Origin: an uncultured Victivallis sp. | GTDB taxonomy: Bacteria; Verrucomicrobiota; Lentisphaeria; Victivallales; Victivallaceae | Direction of reading: 5' to 3' | Assembly: GCA_944389895.1 (NCBI GenBank) | Contig: CALXOA010000128.1 | Span: 38,232-102,231, forward strand | DNA length: 64,000 nucleotides | Part shown: positions 18,729 to 26,195 of the stretch, one piece after another | How the letters are laid out: each line of letters begins with the position of its first letter | Numbering within the stretch: position 1 is the stretch's first letter | Position numbers and translations under genes: made by a program | The notes under the pieces: generated by a model | What the model was told of the DNA's origin: nothing | What the model saw: only the letters and a program-made list of their open reading frames with translations | Database searches by the model: none

Positions 18729-18764
18729 CAACAGTTCTTTCTGCAACCTTCTCACCAACTGTTG
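18729..18764 (+). promoter_or_regulatory. Inverted repeat in pseA-like leader
   Basis: Perfect 8-base arms CAACAGTT (18729-18736) and AACTGTTG (18757-18764) with a 20-base loop, located between the predicted transcription start and ATG 18785. Could be an mRNA stem-loop or a protein-binding operator; only its symmetry is observed. Confidence 0.45.
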
Positions 18765-18784
18765 TAAGCACGGGATGATAAATT

Positions 18785-19801
18785 ATGGCTTATACGATCG
18801 AGAAATGCCGGAGATGCGGTTTTATTCTGAACACCCGTCCCAATCTGAAGAGTGTCGATGGAGTCTGTTCCGCCTGTCTGAACCACGACAAGAAAAAAAA
18901 CATTGATTTCCTTTCCAGACAACGCTGGTTGACGGATTACATTGCAACCAATAAAACCAATCCGAGATATGATTGCCTCGTTGCCGTTTCCGGCGGTAAA
19001 GATTCCACAACCATAGTCCGAAAGCTCTTTGAAGACCACGGAGTGAAAAAAGCCCTGCTGGTCAACGTCACGGAAGAGTTCACCCATACCAGAACCGGGA
19101 TTCACAATCTGAACAACATCGTCCAGCGCTACAACTGTGATCTTCTTACGTACAGAATCAATCCACATGAACTGGCGGAACATATGGTCAGGGAACTGAC
19201 TGAATATCTCCATCCACTGAAATGGCTTGAGGAACAGATCTATCAGATCCCGCTAGAGGTCGCCCGTAATTACGGAATCAAACTGGTCTTTTACGGCGAA
19301 AATGCGGAATTTGAATATGGGTCTGCGGAGTCGCTGGATATTTTTCACCCCGCCTCCGACGATCAGTTGAAGGTCATTTACATGGGGGCAATCTACCCGT
19401 ATGCGGCCCAGGAATGGTACAAGATGGCCCAGGAAGTCGGTTTTCTTGATCTGAATTACTTCAATGAATGGCAACGGCACGGTCAGATCGAAAATTACTC
19501 TCAAGTCGACAGCATCGGTTACAATATGGGAGTATGGACGAAATTCGTAAAATTCGGTTTTCAGCGGGTCAGCGATATGGCATGCCGCTTCGTCCGAGAC
19601 GGCGTCATGTCGTATGAACAGGGCCAATCGCTGATTAAACAGTATGATCACGTCTGTGACCCCAGTTCAAAACGTGACTTCTGCAGAACCATCGGCATCA
19701 CCGAAGAGTATTTCGACGCCATGGTTGACAAGCACGCGAATCGTGACCTGGTCGTCAAAGACATCAACGGCGTCTGGCGGCGCAAAGATCTGCTGGACTG
19801 A
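18785..19801 (+). CDS. pseA: N-acetyl sugar amidotransferase (PseA/WbpG family)
   Basis: 338-aa PP-loop ATPase that in known relatives replaces an acetamido by an acetamidino group on pseudaminic acid or a related surface sugar. Residues Cys8, Cys11, Cys28 and Cys31 form a CxxC...CxxC zinc site, and the ATP loop is VSGGKDST (68-75), followed by LLVNVTEEFTHT and VFYGENAEFEYG. Length and motifs fit the family. Characterised members often work with HisH/HisF-like partners that supply ammonia; none is in this window. Transcribed divergently from pseB, which supports a role on the same sugar. The start has only a weak GGATGATA before it. Confidence 0.88.
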   Translation: MAYTIEKCRRCGFILNTRPNLKSVDGVCSACLNHDKKKNIDFLSRQRWLTDYIATNKTNPRYDCLVAVSGGKDSTTIVRKLFEDHGVKKALLVNVTEEFTHTRTGIHNLNNIVQRYNCDLLTYRINPHELAEHMVRELTEYLHPLKWLEEQIYQIPLEVARNYGIKLVFYGENAEFEYGSAESLDIFHPASDDQLKVIYMGAIYPYAAQEWYKMAQEVGFLDLNYFNEWQRHGQIENYSQVDSIGYNMGVWTKFVKFGFQRVSDMACRFVRDGVMSYEQGQSLIKQYDHVCDPSSKRDFCRTIGITEEYFDAMVDKHANRDLVVKDINGVWRRKDLLD

Positions 19802-20070
19802 GCAACTGCCGTTGATGCCGGGATAACGGAAAATTCCCTCTGTTTTACTCTCCCGCTATTGAAAAAAAGCCGTGGAGATGTAATATTTTCTTACTTGATC
19901 TGTTGAAGGGAATGCCGGGAGGCTGATGGTTGCAGTTCGCCGAAGAGAAACTTTTCCCGGGGAGAAGTCGATTTTTCTACGCAACGTCATACCGTCTGTC
20001 TTGAGATCATCGCGGATGGAGCTGAGAAAAAATTCTGTTCCCGGCAGAAAACATATATCGGAGTATCTGA
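19802..20070 (+). other. Non-coding gap with possible promoter
   Basis: 269 bases without a convincing gene. A TTGAAA (19859-19864), 16 bases, TAATAT (19881-19886) pair could be a promoter for the acetyltransferase at 20071, but the leader would be about 180 bases. No terminator hairpin with a T-run is obvious after the amidotransferase gene. Confidence 0.3.
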
Positions 20071-20622
20071 ATGATTCCAACGGATGAATTGCACGGAAAA
20101 TCGATCTCTCTGCGCCCGTTGCTGGAGAAAGATTGTACCGTTGAATACCTCAATTGGCTCAAAGACCCTGAAGTGAACCGTTTTCTGGAGAGTCGCTGGG
20201 ACGAACAGAGTCTGGATACCATAAAAAGTTTTGTAAAATCAGTCTGCGACTCTTCCCACAGTTTTCTGTTCGCGATCATTGCAGATGACGATCTTCACAT
20301 CGGCAATCTCAAAATTGGTCCGATTCACCCGATTTACCGTTGTGCCGACATCGGTTACCTGATCGGCAAAAAGAACTACTGGGGGCGTGGTATCGCCACT
20401 GAAGCAGTAGGACTGGCAACCGAATGGGCATTCCGGAAGTTGAAGTTGCATCGACTTCAAGGCGGGGTCTATGTGGATAACCGGGCAAGCTGCCGGGTAT
20501 TTGAAAAAAACGGATACTCTCTGGAAGGGATATTACACAAAAAATACCTGCTGTACAGAAACGGTCCCTATACAGACTGCCGTCTTTACAGTCTGCTGGC
20601 CGGGGATTTCCTTCTCCGTTAG
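20071..20622 (+). CDS. GNAT acetyltransferase (RimJ/RimL-like)
   Basis: 183-aa acetyltransferase of the RimL/SpeG-like GNAT group: LHGKSISLRPLLEKDCTVEYLNWLKDPEV at the start, IGNLKIGPIHPIYRCADIGYLIG for the core strands, YWGRGIATEAVGLATEWAF for the acetyl-CoA loop and VYVDNRASCRVFEKNGYSLEG at the end. This subgroup includes enzymes acting on amino sugars in flagellin and nonulosonate loci, so N-acylation of a sugar is plausible here; the substrate cannot be fixed from sequence. Follows the PseA-like gene on the same strand. Confidence 0.83.
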   Translation: MIPTDELHGKSISLRPLLEKDCTVEYLNWLKDPEVNRFLESRWDEQSLDTIKSFVKSVCDSSHSFLFAIIADDDLHIGNLKIGPIHPIYRCADIGYLIGKKNYWGRGIATEAVGLATEWAFRKLKLHRLQGGVYVDNRASCRVFEKNGYSLEGILHKKYLLYRNGPYTDCRLYSLLAGDFLLR

Positions 20623-20726
20623 AAAAAGGCGGCATTCCGGCGATGCCGTTCCTGCCGCTCAGGCCGCAGAAAGCGGAGGAAGGTTCAAGCAACCCGGCCT
20701 CATCCTTCAAGGTGGAATAAAACAAA

Positions 20727-21317
20727 ATGAAAAAACCGGAAGTTCCGCTCAATTGTCTGTTTCAGGGGTGTTACAACCCCGAGTTCGAAGCAGAAATCAG
20801 AAAATGCAAGGATCAGTGTTACCGATACAATCAACTCAATCCCAATGATCGGGAAGCGCAGCTCGCCATTCTTTCCGATCTGCTGGGCGGAATGGGGGAG
20901 AATGTCGTCTTCACTCCCCCTTTCTGGTGCGATTACGGGTACAACATCACGGTCGGCGATTTTTTCTACGCCAACCATAACCTGATCATCACCGACGGAG
21001 CGAAAGTCTCGTTCGGCAACCACGTGTTCATTGCTCCGAACTGCTGCTTTACTACGGCGGAGCACCCCATCGATCCGGAACAACGCCGAGCCGGTCTGGA
21101 GATCGCAAAACCGATCAGGATCGGCAACAATGTCTGGATCGGCGCGGGAACCACGGTTCTGGCCGGTGTCACCATCGGGGATAATTCGGTGATCGGCGCG
21201 GGAAGCGTGGTATCCAGATCCATTCCGGAAAACGTTGTTGCCGTCGGAGTCCCCTGCCGGGTGCTGAGAAGCATCACCGAAGAGGACAAATATCGTTATC
21301 CGCTCTACCAGAAATGA
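20727..21317 (+). CDS. Sugar O-acetyltransferase (Maa/LacA family)
   Basis: 196-aa left-handed beta-helix acetyltransferase. It has the Maa/LacA/NodL arrangement: a helical N-terminal part, FTPPFWCDYGYNITVGDFFYANHNLIITD, the catalytic His113 in TTAEHPID, hexapeptide repeats IGNNVWIGAGTTVLAGVTIGDNSVIGAGSVV and GVPCRVLRSI. Probably O-acetylates a sugar with acetyl-CoA as donor. Between the two GNAT genes on the plus strand; the next gene starts 16 bases after its stop. AAGGTGG lies upstream of ATG 20727. Confidence 0.87.
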   Translation: MKKPEVPLNCLFQGCYNPEFEAEIRKCKDQCYRYNQLNPNDREAQLAILSDLLGGMGENVVFTPPFWCDYGYNITVGDFFYANHNLIITDGAKVSFGNHVFIAPNCCFTTAEHPIDPEQRRAGLEIAKPIRIGNNVWIGAGTTVLAGVTIGDNSVIGAGSVVSRSIPENVVAVGVPCRVLRSITEEDKYRYPLYQK

Positions 21318-21333
21318 GTCTCCACAACCGCCA

Positions 21334-22866
21334 ATGACTACAATTCAAGAAATATCGCAGGACCGCGAGGCCAACGTGCGGGAACTTCTGGCCATCTGGG
21401 AGGAATCTGTGCGCGTGACACACCTTTTCCTCGATGAATCCAACATCGCCGGGCTGCGCCGGCCGGTCACGGCGGCTCTGCAGGAGACACCACACCTCTT
21501 CATCATCCGGAACGACGATCGAACCACAGGGTTCATGGGAGTAGAGGGAGACATGCTCGCCATGCTCTTCCTGCACCCGTCGGTACGAGGAAAGGGCTTC
21601 GGCGGCAGAATGCTGCGATACGCCATCGAAAACCTCGGGGTTCGCCGGGTGGATGTCAACGAACAGAATCCGGCGGCCCGGGCATTTTATGAGCACTTCG
21701 GTTTCACAGTACGGGCACGCTCCGAAATGGATGACCTCGGCAACCCCTGGCCGATTCTGCATCTGACCCGGCAGGTGCTGGAAACGGAACGACTCAGGTT
21801 ATGCGAGATGAGCCGGGCGGATTTCCCCGCGATAGCCGCCATGCTTCAGGATCCTGAAGTCATGTATGCGTGGGAACGGACGTTGAGTACCACCGAGGTC
21901 AATGCGTGGATTGAACGAAATCTGGCCCGTTATCGCAGACACGGCTATGGCTACTGGCTGGCATTTGAACGGGGAACCGGGGAGCCGATCGGTCAGATCG
22001 GCCTGATACCGGAAGAGATCGACGGGATTTTCCACCTCGGTATAGGCTGGATGCTCCGTCGGAATCAATGGAAAAAAGGCTATGCCTCAGAAGCGGCGAA
22101 AGCCTCTCTCACATACGCGTTCCGGGTACTCCGCGCCGGACGGGTCATCGCAGACATCCGGCCGGGAAATACCGCCTCAATCCGGCTTGCGGAGCGTCTC
22201 GGCATGATCCATTGCGGCGAATACAACAAAACGGTCGACGGCAAAATCATGCCGCATCGACTTTATTACCTGCGTACACCGCTGGTGACCGTGACCGATT
22301 ACGATCCGCACTGGCCGGAACAATTCGAGCTTCTGCGGAAACATCTCAGACCGCTTCTGGAAAAATTCAACTGCCGCCTGGAGCATGTCGGCAGTACCGT
22401 GGTTCCCGGCCTCGCGGCGAAACCGGTGATCGACGCCGACTGCATCCTGTCTGACGGCAGTCAGTGGCCGGCAGTGCGGGGGGCATTGGAACGATTCGGC
22501 TTCTTTCACCGCGGCGACGGCGGTCTGAAGGGGCGGGAGATGTTCACAGAGACGCTCGCTCTCCCCTTCCGCCATAATTTCTATGTCTGCCTGCCGGAGT
22601 CGCTTCATCTCGCCAATCATCTGAAGCTGCGGGATTACCTGCGGGAAACCCCGGAGGCCGTACATCACTACGGCGCTCTGAAGCGACGCCTGGCGGAACG
22701 TTTTCCGGACGATGTCGACTCCTACTGCGCCGGGAAATCCGGACTGCTGGCGGAATTTCTTCAGGCCGCGGGAATGCCTCTTTCGGCGGTGGAGAAGATC
22801 AGCAGACTCAATCGAGCCGCCGGAACGACCGGAACCTCTCTCTCCGGCCCCGTCTCCGACAGCTGA
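21334..22866 (+). CDS. GNAT-GNAT-GrpB three-domain fusion
   Basis: 510-aa protein made of three usually separate modules. Residues 1-~148 resemble the YjaB-type GNAT (LLAIWEESVRVTHLFL, LFLHPSVRGKGFGGRML, VNEQNPAARAFYEHFGF). Residues ~150-310 are a RimJ/RimL-type GNAT (LETERLRLCEMSRADF, GYASEAAKASLTYAF, IRPGNTASIRLAERLGM). Residues ~312-500 are a GrpB/UPF0157 nucleotidyltransferase-fold domain (VTDYDPHWPEQFELLRKHL, LEHVGSTVVPGLAAKPVIDADC, NHLKLRDYLRETPEAVHHY). All three keep their motifs in one frame. Targets are unknown; the acetyltransferase neighbourhood is the only context. Confidence 0.85.
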   Translation: MTTIQEISQDREANVRELLAIWEESVRVTHLFLDESNIAGLRRPVTAALQETPHLFIIRNDDRTTGFMGVEGDMLAMLFLHPSVRGKGFGGRMLRYAIENLGVRRVDVNEQNPAARAFYEHFGFTVRARSEMDDLGNPWPILHLTRQVLETERLRLCEMSRADFPAIAAMLQDPEVMYAWERTLSTTEVNAWIERNLARYRRHGYGYWLAFERGTGEPIGQIGLIPEEIDGIFHLGIGWMLRRNQWKKGYASEAAKASLTYAFRVLRAGRVIADIRPGNTASIRLAERLGMIHCGEYNKTVDGKIMPHRLYYLRTPLVTVTDYDPHWPEQFELLRKHLRPLLEKFNCRLEHVGSTVVPGLAAKPVIDADCILSDGSQWPAVRGALERFGFFHRGDGGLKGREMFTETLALPFRHNFYVCLPESLHLANHLKLRDYLRETPEAVHHYGALKRRLAERFPDDVDSYCAGKSGLLAEFLQAAGMPLSAVEKISRLNRAAGTTGTSLSGPVSDS

Positions 22867-22904
22867 TCCCCATGGTTTCGCAACAGGCCCCGTATCATCC
22901 GGTC

Positions 22905-22930
22905 CCCGGGGGCTCGCCGGGCTTTTATCG
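22905..22930 (+). terminator. Weak terminator candidate
   Basis: CCCGG (22905-22909) and CCGGG (22917-22921) form a short stem followed by CTTTTATC. Placed just after the three-domain fusion gene and before the convergent isomerase gene. The short stem keeps confidence low. Confidence 0.3.
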
Positions 22931-23797
22931 GACTTTCCCGCTTTCACCGGAAATGGAATGGATCAGATACTCCCCCGTTTTGTGAGCCAGGCGCAGAAAA
23001 TCCGGCAGAAGCACATCCGGGAACCGTTCATAGACGAACTCCCACGTGAACTCACCGGGATACCCGGCATTTTTCAGAATTTCCATGACGCGTTCCCAGT
23101 TCAGATTCCCGAAAAACGCAAGTTTATGCTGATCTACTCCATAGGAGTTGTCATGCATGTGTGTGCACGTGACGTAAGGCGCCAGCTTTTCGAGTTCATC
23201 AATGCAATGTTCCCCGTAGGCACACTGCGCGTGGCCGGAATCCCAGCAGCAGCCGATGCCGGAACCGGGAAAACTTTCAATCACCGCGATCACTTCCTCT
23301 GTTTTCGAGGTGAAACGGGAACGCCCTCCGGCCGGCGTTTCGAAGCCATCCTCAAACAGATTTTCGATCGCCGGGCGGATTCCCGCCTGCGCACACAAAT
23401 CCACGACCGGCGCGAGATACTCCCGCGTTTTCCGGAGAATCCGTTCAAAATCAAAGGAGTCCGGTTCCCGGTATTCATCTGCATGGATCACGAAAAATTC
23501 CGCCCCCAGGATGGACGCCGCCCTGACGGCACGCGGCGCATACTCGGCGAAAAGCTTCAGTCCCCCCTCCTTGTACCTGAAAAACGGACAATGAGCCTGA
23601 TGAACTTCCACTCCACAGGAGTCCATCAACTCCCGCGCGGCCTCTGCCTGCTCACGCCAGTCCTCCTCCACGACCGGAGTCAGATAATCCACAATGGAAA
23701 ACCCGGCATCCCGGCAAAGCGCGACGGCTTCTCCCAGCGAACGATCCGGCGCATTCCGTTTCTTCAGGACAAAACCCAGATTGATTCCTTGACGCAT
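22925..23797 (-). CDS. Sugar phosphate isomerase/epimerase (TIM barrel)
   Basis: 290-aa xylose-isomerase-like barrel. Visible motifs: INLGFVLKKRN, GFSIVDYLTPV, VHQAHCPFFRY, FFVIHADEYREP, IRPAIENLFED with the metal-ligand Glu, GIGCCWDSGHAQCA with the Asp and His, CTHMHDNSYGVDQH, and FTWEFVYERFP at the end. Members isomerise or epimerise sugars or sugar phosphates; the substrate is unknown. Single-gene unit with its own promoter, a palindrome in its leader and AGGAGC about ten bases before ATG 23797. Confidence 0.85.
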   Translation of the reverse strand: MRQGINLGFVLKKRNAPDRSLGEAVALCRDAGFSIVDYLTPVVEEDWREQAEAARELMDSCGVEVHQAHCPFFRYKEGGLKLFAEYAPRAVRAASILGAEFFVIHADEYREPDSFDFERILRKTREYLAPVVDLCAQAGIRPAIENLFEDGFETPAGGRSRFTSKTEEVIAVIESFPGSGIGCCWDSGHAQCAYGEHCIDELEKLAPYVTCTHMHDNSYGVDQHKLAFFGNLNWERVMEILKNAGYPGEFTWEFVYERFPDVLLPDFLRLAHKTGEYLIHSISGESGKVR

Positions 23798-23809
23798 ACG
23801 ACACTGCTC

Positions 23810-23825
23810 CTGAAATTGATTTCAG
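23810..23825 (-). promoter_or_regulatory. Operator-like palindrome before the isomerase gene
   Basis: CTGAAATTGATTTCAG is a perfect 7+7 palindrome with a two-base centre, placed between the predicted transcription start (~23834) and the ribosome binding site. The TGAAA...TTTCA form is typical of LacI-family sites, and a downstream position would suit repression of a sugar-inducible gene. Confidence 0.55.
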
Positions 23826-23840
23826 TTTCCCGGTCTTTTT

Positions 23841-23869
23841 ACTATATTGTTTCCGGTATACATTGTCAA
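23841..23869 (-). promoter_or_regulatory. Promoter of the isomerase gene
   Basis: Minus-strand TTGACA (23869-23864), 17 bases, TATAGT (23846-23841), 45-70 bases upstream of the start codon. Near-consensus at both hexamers. Confidence 0.75.
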
Positions 23870-24549
23870 GTCCTCCCCGGGACCTGCCGCAGGGGTTTGA
23901 AACCGCCCTCCACGGGAAAGATCAATGGGCTGCAATCATCGTCCTTTGCTCCGGCAGAATACGCCGGCATCGACAAGGAGGCGCTCCGGAATTGACAGCG
24001 TTTCCTGATTCGCTCCCTTATGAACCATTTTTCATGAATTGTCAAGTCCATAATGATTTTTTTTTTATAAAAAAGATCGTTTTTTCGATTTGCTTTCTTG
24101 CCCGACCCACACTAAATTGTGTAGTGTTGCGCGCCAGGCAGAACAGGGCGGGGTTGTTAATAAGTTGTTAATGAATTTACACGAGGGCGTGTTTTCACGA
24201 CGTAAATGACGTATTGTTTGCGGAAATACGGAAGTTGCGTCAGAAAATGCTTCGATCCGGCGGGGGTGTTTCTTTCCGAAAGCCCCCCATCTGAGGGGGA
24301 AAATCGTTCAAATCCGGTTGAATCAAGCGGATGTGGTCCCCCTTCGCGGCCTGTCGTTCAGGCCGGGCCGGAAGAGGGGAATCCTGTGTAAATGCCTGAT
24401 GTTTCGAGGCAACAGGCCGACTTGTTGATAACTTGCAACAGGGAGCGGGGACGATCCGGAAGTCCCGGATCGAAAAACAGCCGTCCGGTTGACGGCAGGG
24501 TGATACACATTCCGGTGTGTTTCACCCCAAAGTTCAGGTGATGAGAAGG
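23870..24549. other. Non-coding stretch before dnaA, possible oriC
   Basis: About 680 bases with no credible gene. It holds an AT-rich block (about 24036-24115 with runs of T and A), ACACTA/TAGTGT arms nearby, and several DnaA-box-like 9-mers: TGTTAATAA (24155-24163), TGTTAATGA (24166-24174), TGTGTAAAT (24385-24393) and TGTTGATAA (24423-24431), the last reading TTATCAACA on the other strand. Hairpins follow: GGCCTG/CAGGCC around 24350, CGATCCGG (24452-24459)/CCGGATCG (24465-24472), and ACACA/TGTGT just upstream of dnaA. An AT-rich element plus boxes next to dnaA is the usual origin layout, but the boxes are imperfect. Confidence 0.4.
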
Positions 24550-25950
24550 ATGAATGGGACAATTTGCAACGCGGCGGAGATCTGGCGGATCGCCGCAAGT
24601 CGTTTGAAGCAGCAGAATGAGCACCTTTACCGGCAGTGGTTTCAAAAGATCACGCCGTTGACGCTGGAAGGAACGGAACTGACGCTCGGTGTTTCCGACG
24701 ACTTTTTCGCAAGCATTGTTCTGGAGCAGTACGATGATCTGATTTCGGCCGCGCTCAGCGACATCGACAACATCAGTTACACCTATCGCTTTGAACCGGG
24801 GCACGAACCGGCAGCCGAGCCGGTCAGCGTCAACGCCGCACCGACGGTGGAAGGGAAGTCTCCCGTCGTTTCACCTGCGCCGCAGCGCGGCGGCCGACTT
24901 GCACCGCGTCCCGGTCCTCAGAATTGTCTTGCGGAACACACCTTTGAAAATTTTGTCGTCGGCGCGGAAAACCGCCACGCCTATCTCTCGGCGCGGACCG
25001 CGGCTGAGGAGCCCGGTCTTTACAATCCGCTCTACCTCTACGGCACCAGCGGAGTCGGCAAGACACACCTGCTGCAGGCGGTGACCGCGGCAATCCACCA
25101 GAAGTCCCCCCAGATGAAGGTTCGGTACGCCACCTGCGATGAACTGTTGACGGATTTCTACAATCTGCTTCAGCAGAAACAGAGTCTTGCGGAGTTCCGT
25201 TCTTCGGTCCGTGATGTCGATGTATTGCTGGTTGATGATGTGCACAGCCTGGCGAAGAAGAACCAGATGCAGGAAGAGTTCTTCAACATGTTCAACACGC
25301 TTTACAATCAGCGCAAACAGATCATCCTGACCTCCGACCGCCAGCCGTGTGAAATCAACGATCTGGACAAACGCCTGGTGACGCGTTTCGAATCCGGCAT
25401 GACTGCGGAAATCGGCATGCCGGAATACGAAGCGCGTCTGACGATTCTGCGGATGTGGCGCAACGACATTCTGACCAAAACACCGCTCGGCGACGAATTT
25501 CTCGAATTTCTCGCGTCAAACATCTCCTCAAGTGTGCGCCGGTTGAAGGGAGCCTTCATCCGGCTGGCAAGTTACGCCTCGATCAGCGGGAACGATCGTC
25601 TGACAATTGAACAGGCCGAAGATCTGCTTCACAGCCAGCTGGCGCAGGAGTGCGCCGCGAGGGATGTGTCGATGGAGTCGATTCAGCGCACCGTGGCCGG
25701 CCATTTCGGCATTACCCTGACCGACATTCTCGGGGAAAAGCGTACCCGGGGAGTTGCTGAACCGCGGATGATCGCCATGTTCCTGTGCCGGGAGCTGACC
25801 AGCAGCTCATCCAACGAGATCGGCGCCGCCTTCGGCCGGAACCACGCCACAGTACTGCACGCGGAGAAGAAGGTTCCGCAGCTCTGCCGGGACAATGAGA
25901 GCATCCGTCGTTCCGTCGCACAGCTCAAACGGCAACTGCAGCGCAATTGA
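24550..25950 (+). CDS. dnaA: Chromosomal replication initiator DnaA
   Basis: 466-aa AAA+ initiator that binds DnaA boxes and opens oriC. The N-terminal domain I reads WRIAASRLKQQNEHLYRQWFQKITPL; a short linker precedes the AAA+ core with Walker A GTSGVGKT (165-172), Walker B VDVLLVDDVHSL and sensor motifs; the C-terminal domain IV ends RMIAMFLCRELTSSSSNEIGAAFGRNHATVLHAEKKV, the DnaA box-binding signature. ATG 24550 with AGGTGA about ten bases upstream is preferred; ATG 24541 and a GTG at 24517 are in frame. No dnaN or recF follows; the next gene belongs to the Bat group. Confidence 0.94.
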   Translation: MNGTICNAAEIWRIAASRLKQQNEHLYRQWFQKITPLTLEGTELTLGVSDDFFASIVLEQYDDLISAALSDIDNISYTYRFEPGHEPAAEPVSVNAAPTVEGKSPVVSPAPQRGGRLAPRPGPQNCLAEHTFENFVVGAENRHAYLSARTAAEEPGLYNPLYLYGTSGVGKTHLLQAVTAAIHQKSPQMKVRYATCDELLTDFYNLLQQKQSLAEFRSSVRDVDVLLVDDVHSLAKKNQMQEEFFNMFNTLYNQRKQIILTSDRQPCEINDLDKRLVTRFESGMTAEIGMPEYEARLTILRMWRNDILTKTPLGDEFLEFLASNISSSVRRLKGAFIRLASYASISGNDRLTIEQAEDLLHSQLAQECAARDVSMESIQRTVAGHFGITLTDILGEKRTRGVAEPRMIAMFLCRELTSSSSNEIGAAFGRNHATVLHAEKKVPQLCRDNESIRRSVAQLKRQLQRN

Positions 25951-26102
25951 CTGGGCTCTCCCCCCCCTGGAGGGGAACTTCTTTCACCATGCCGGATCAC
26001 CGGAAAGCCACCGACGCCGGATCCGGGGATGTACCGTTTTGATCCGCCGGATCCGTTTTGCGGGCGGCTGATATGAAATCGGTAAAAGCCTTTTCTCCGC
26101 AC

Positions 26103-26131
26103 TTGACAATTCATCTGCTTCCGATTATATT
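26103..26131 (+). promoter_or_regulatory. Promoter of the Bat pair
   Basis: TTGACA (26103-26108), 17 bases, TATATT (26126-26131), followed by a GAGGAGG ribosome binding site before ATG 26196. One of the best promoter matches in the window. Confidence 0.78.
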
Positions 26132-26195
26132 CTTGATAATTGATTACAGGAGGAGTAATCAAATTACGTTGTGCAGCAAATGAGGAGGCTGAACG

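Noticed and set aside
24280..24310. G5...C5 and C5...G5 runs as a riboswitch
   Set aside because: Simple alternative GC stems with no recognisable aptamer core; listed only as part of the region before dnaA.
25955..25985. C-run/G-run after dnaA as terminator
   Set aside because: The stem is only four or five bases with a very small loop and no T-run.
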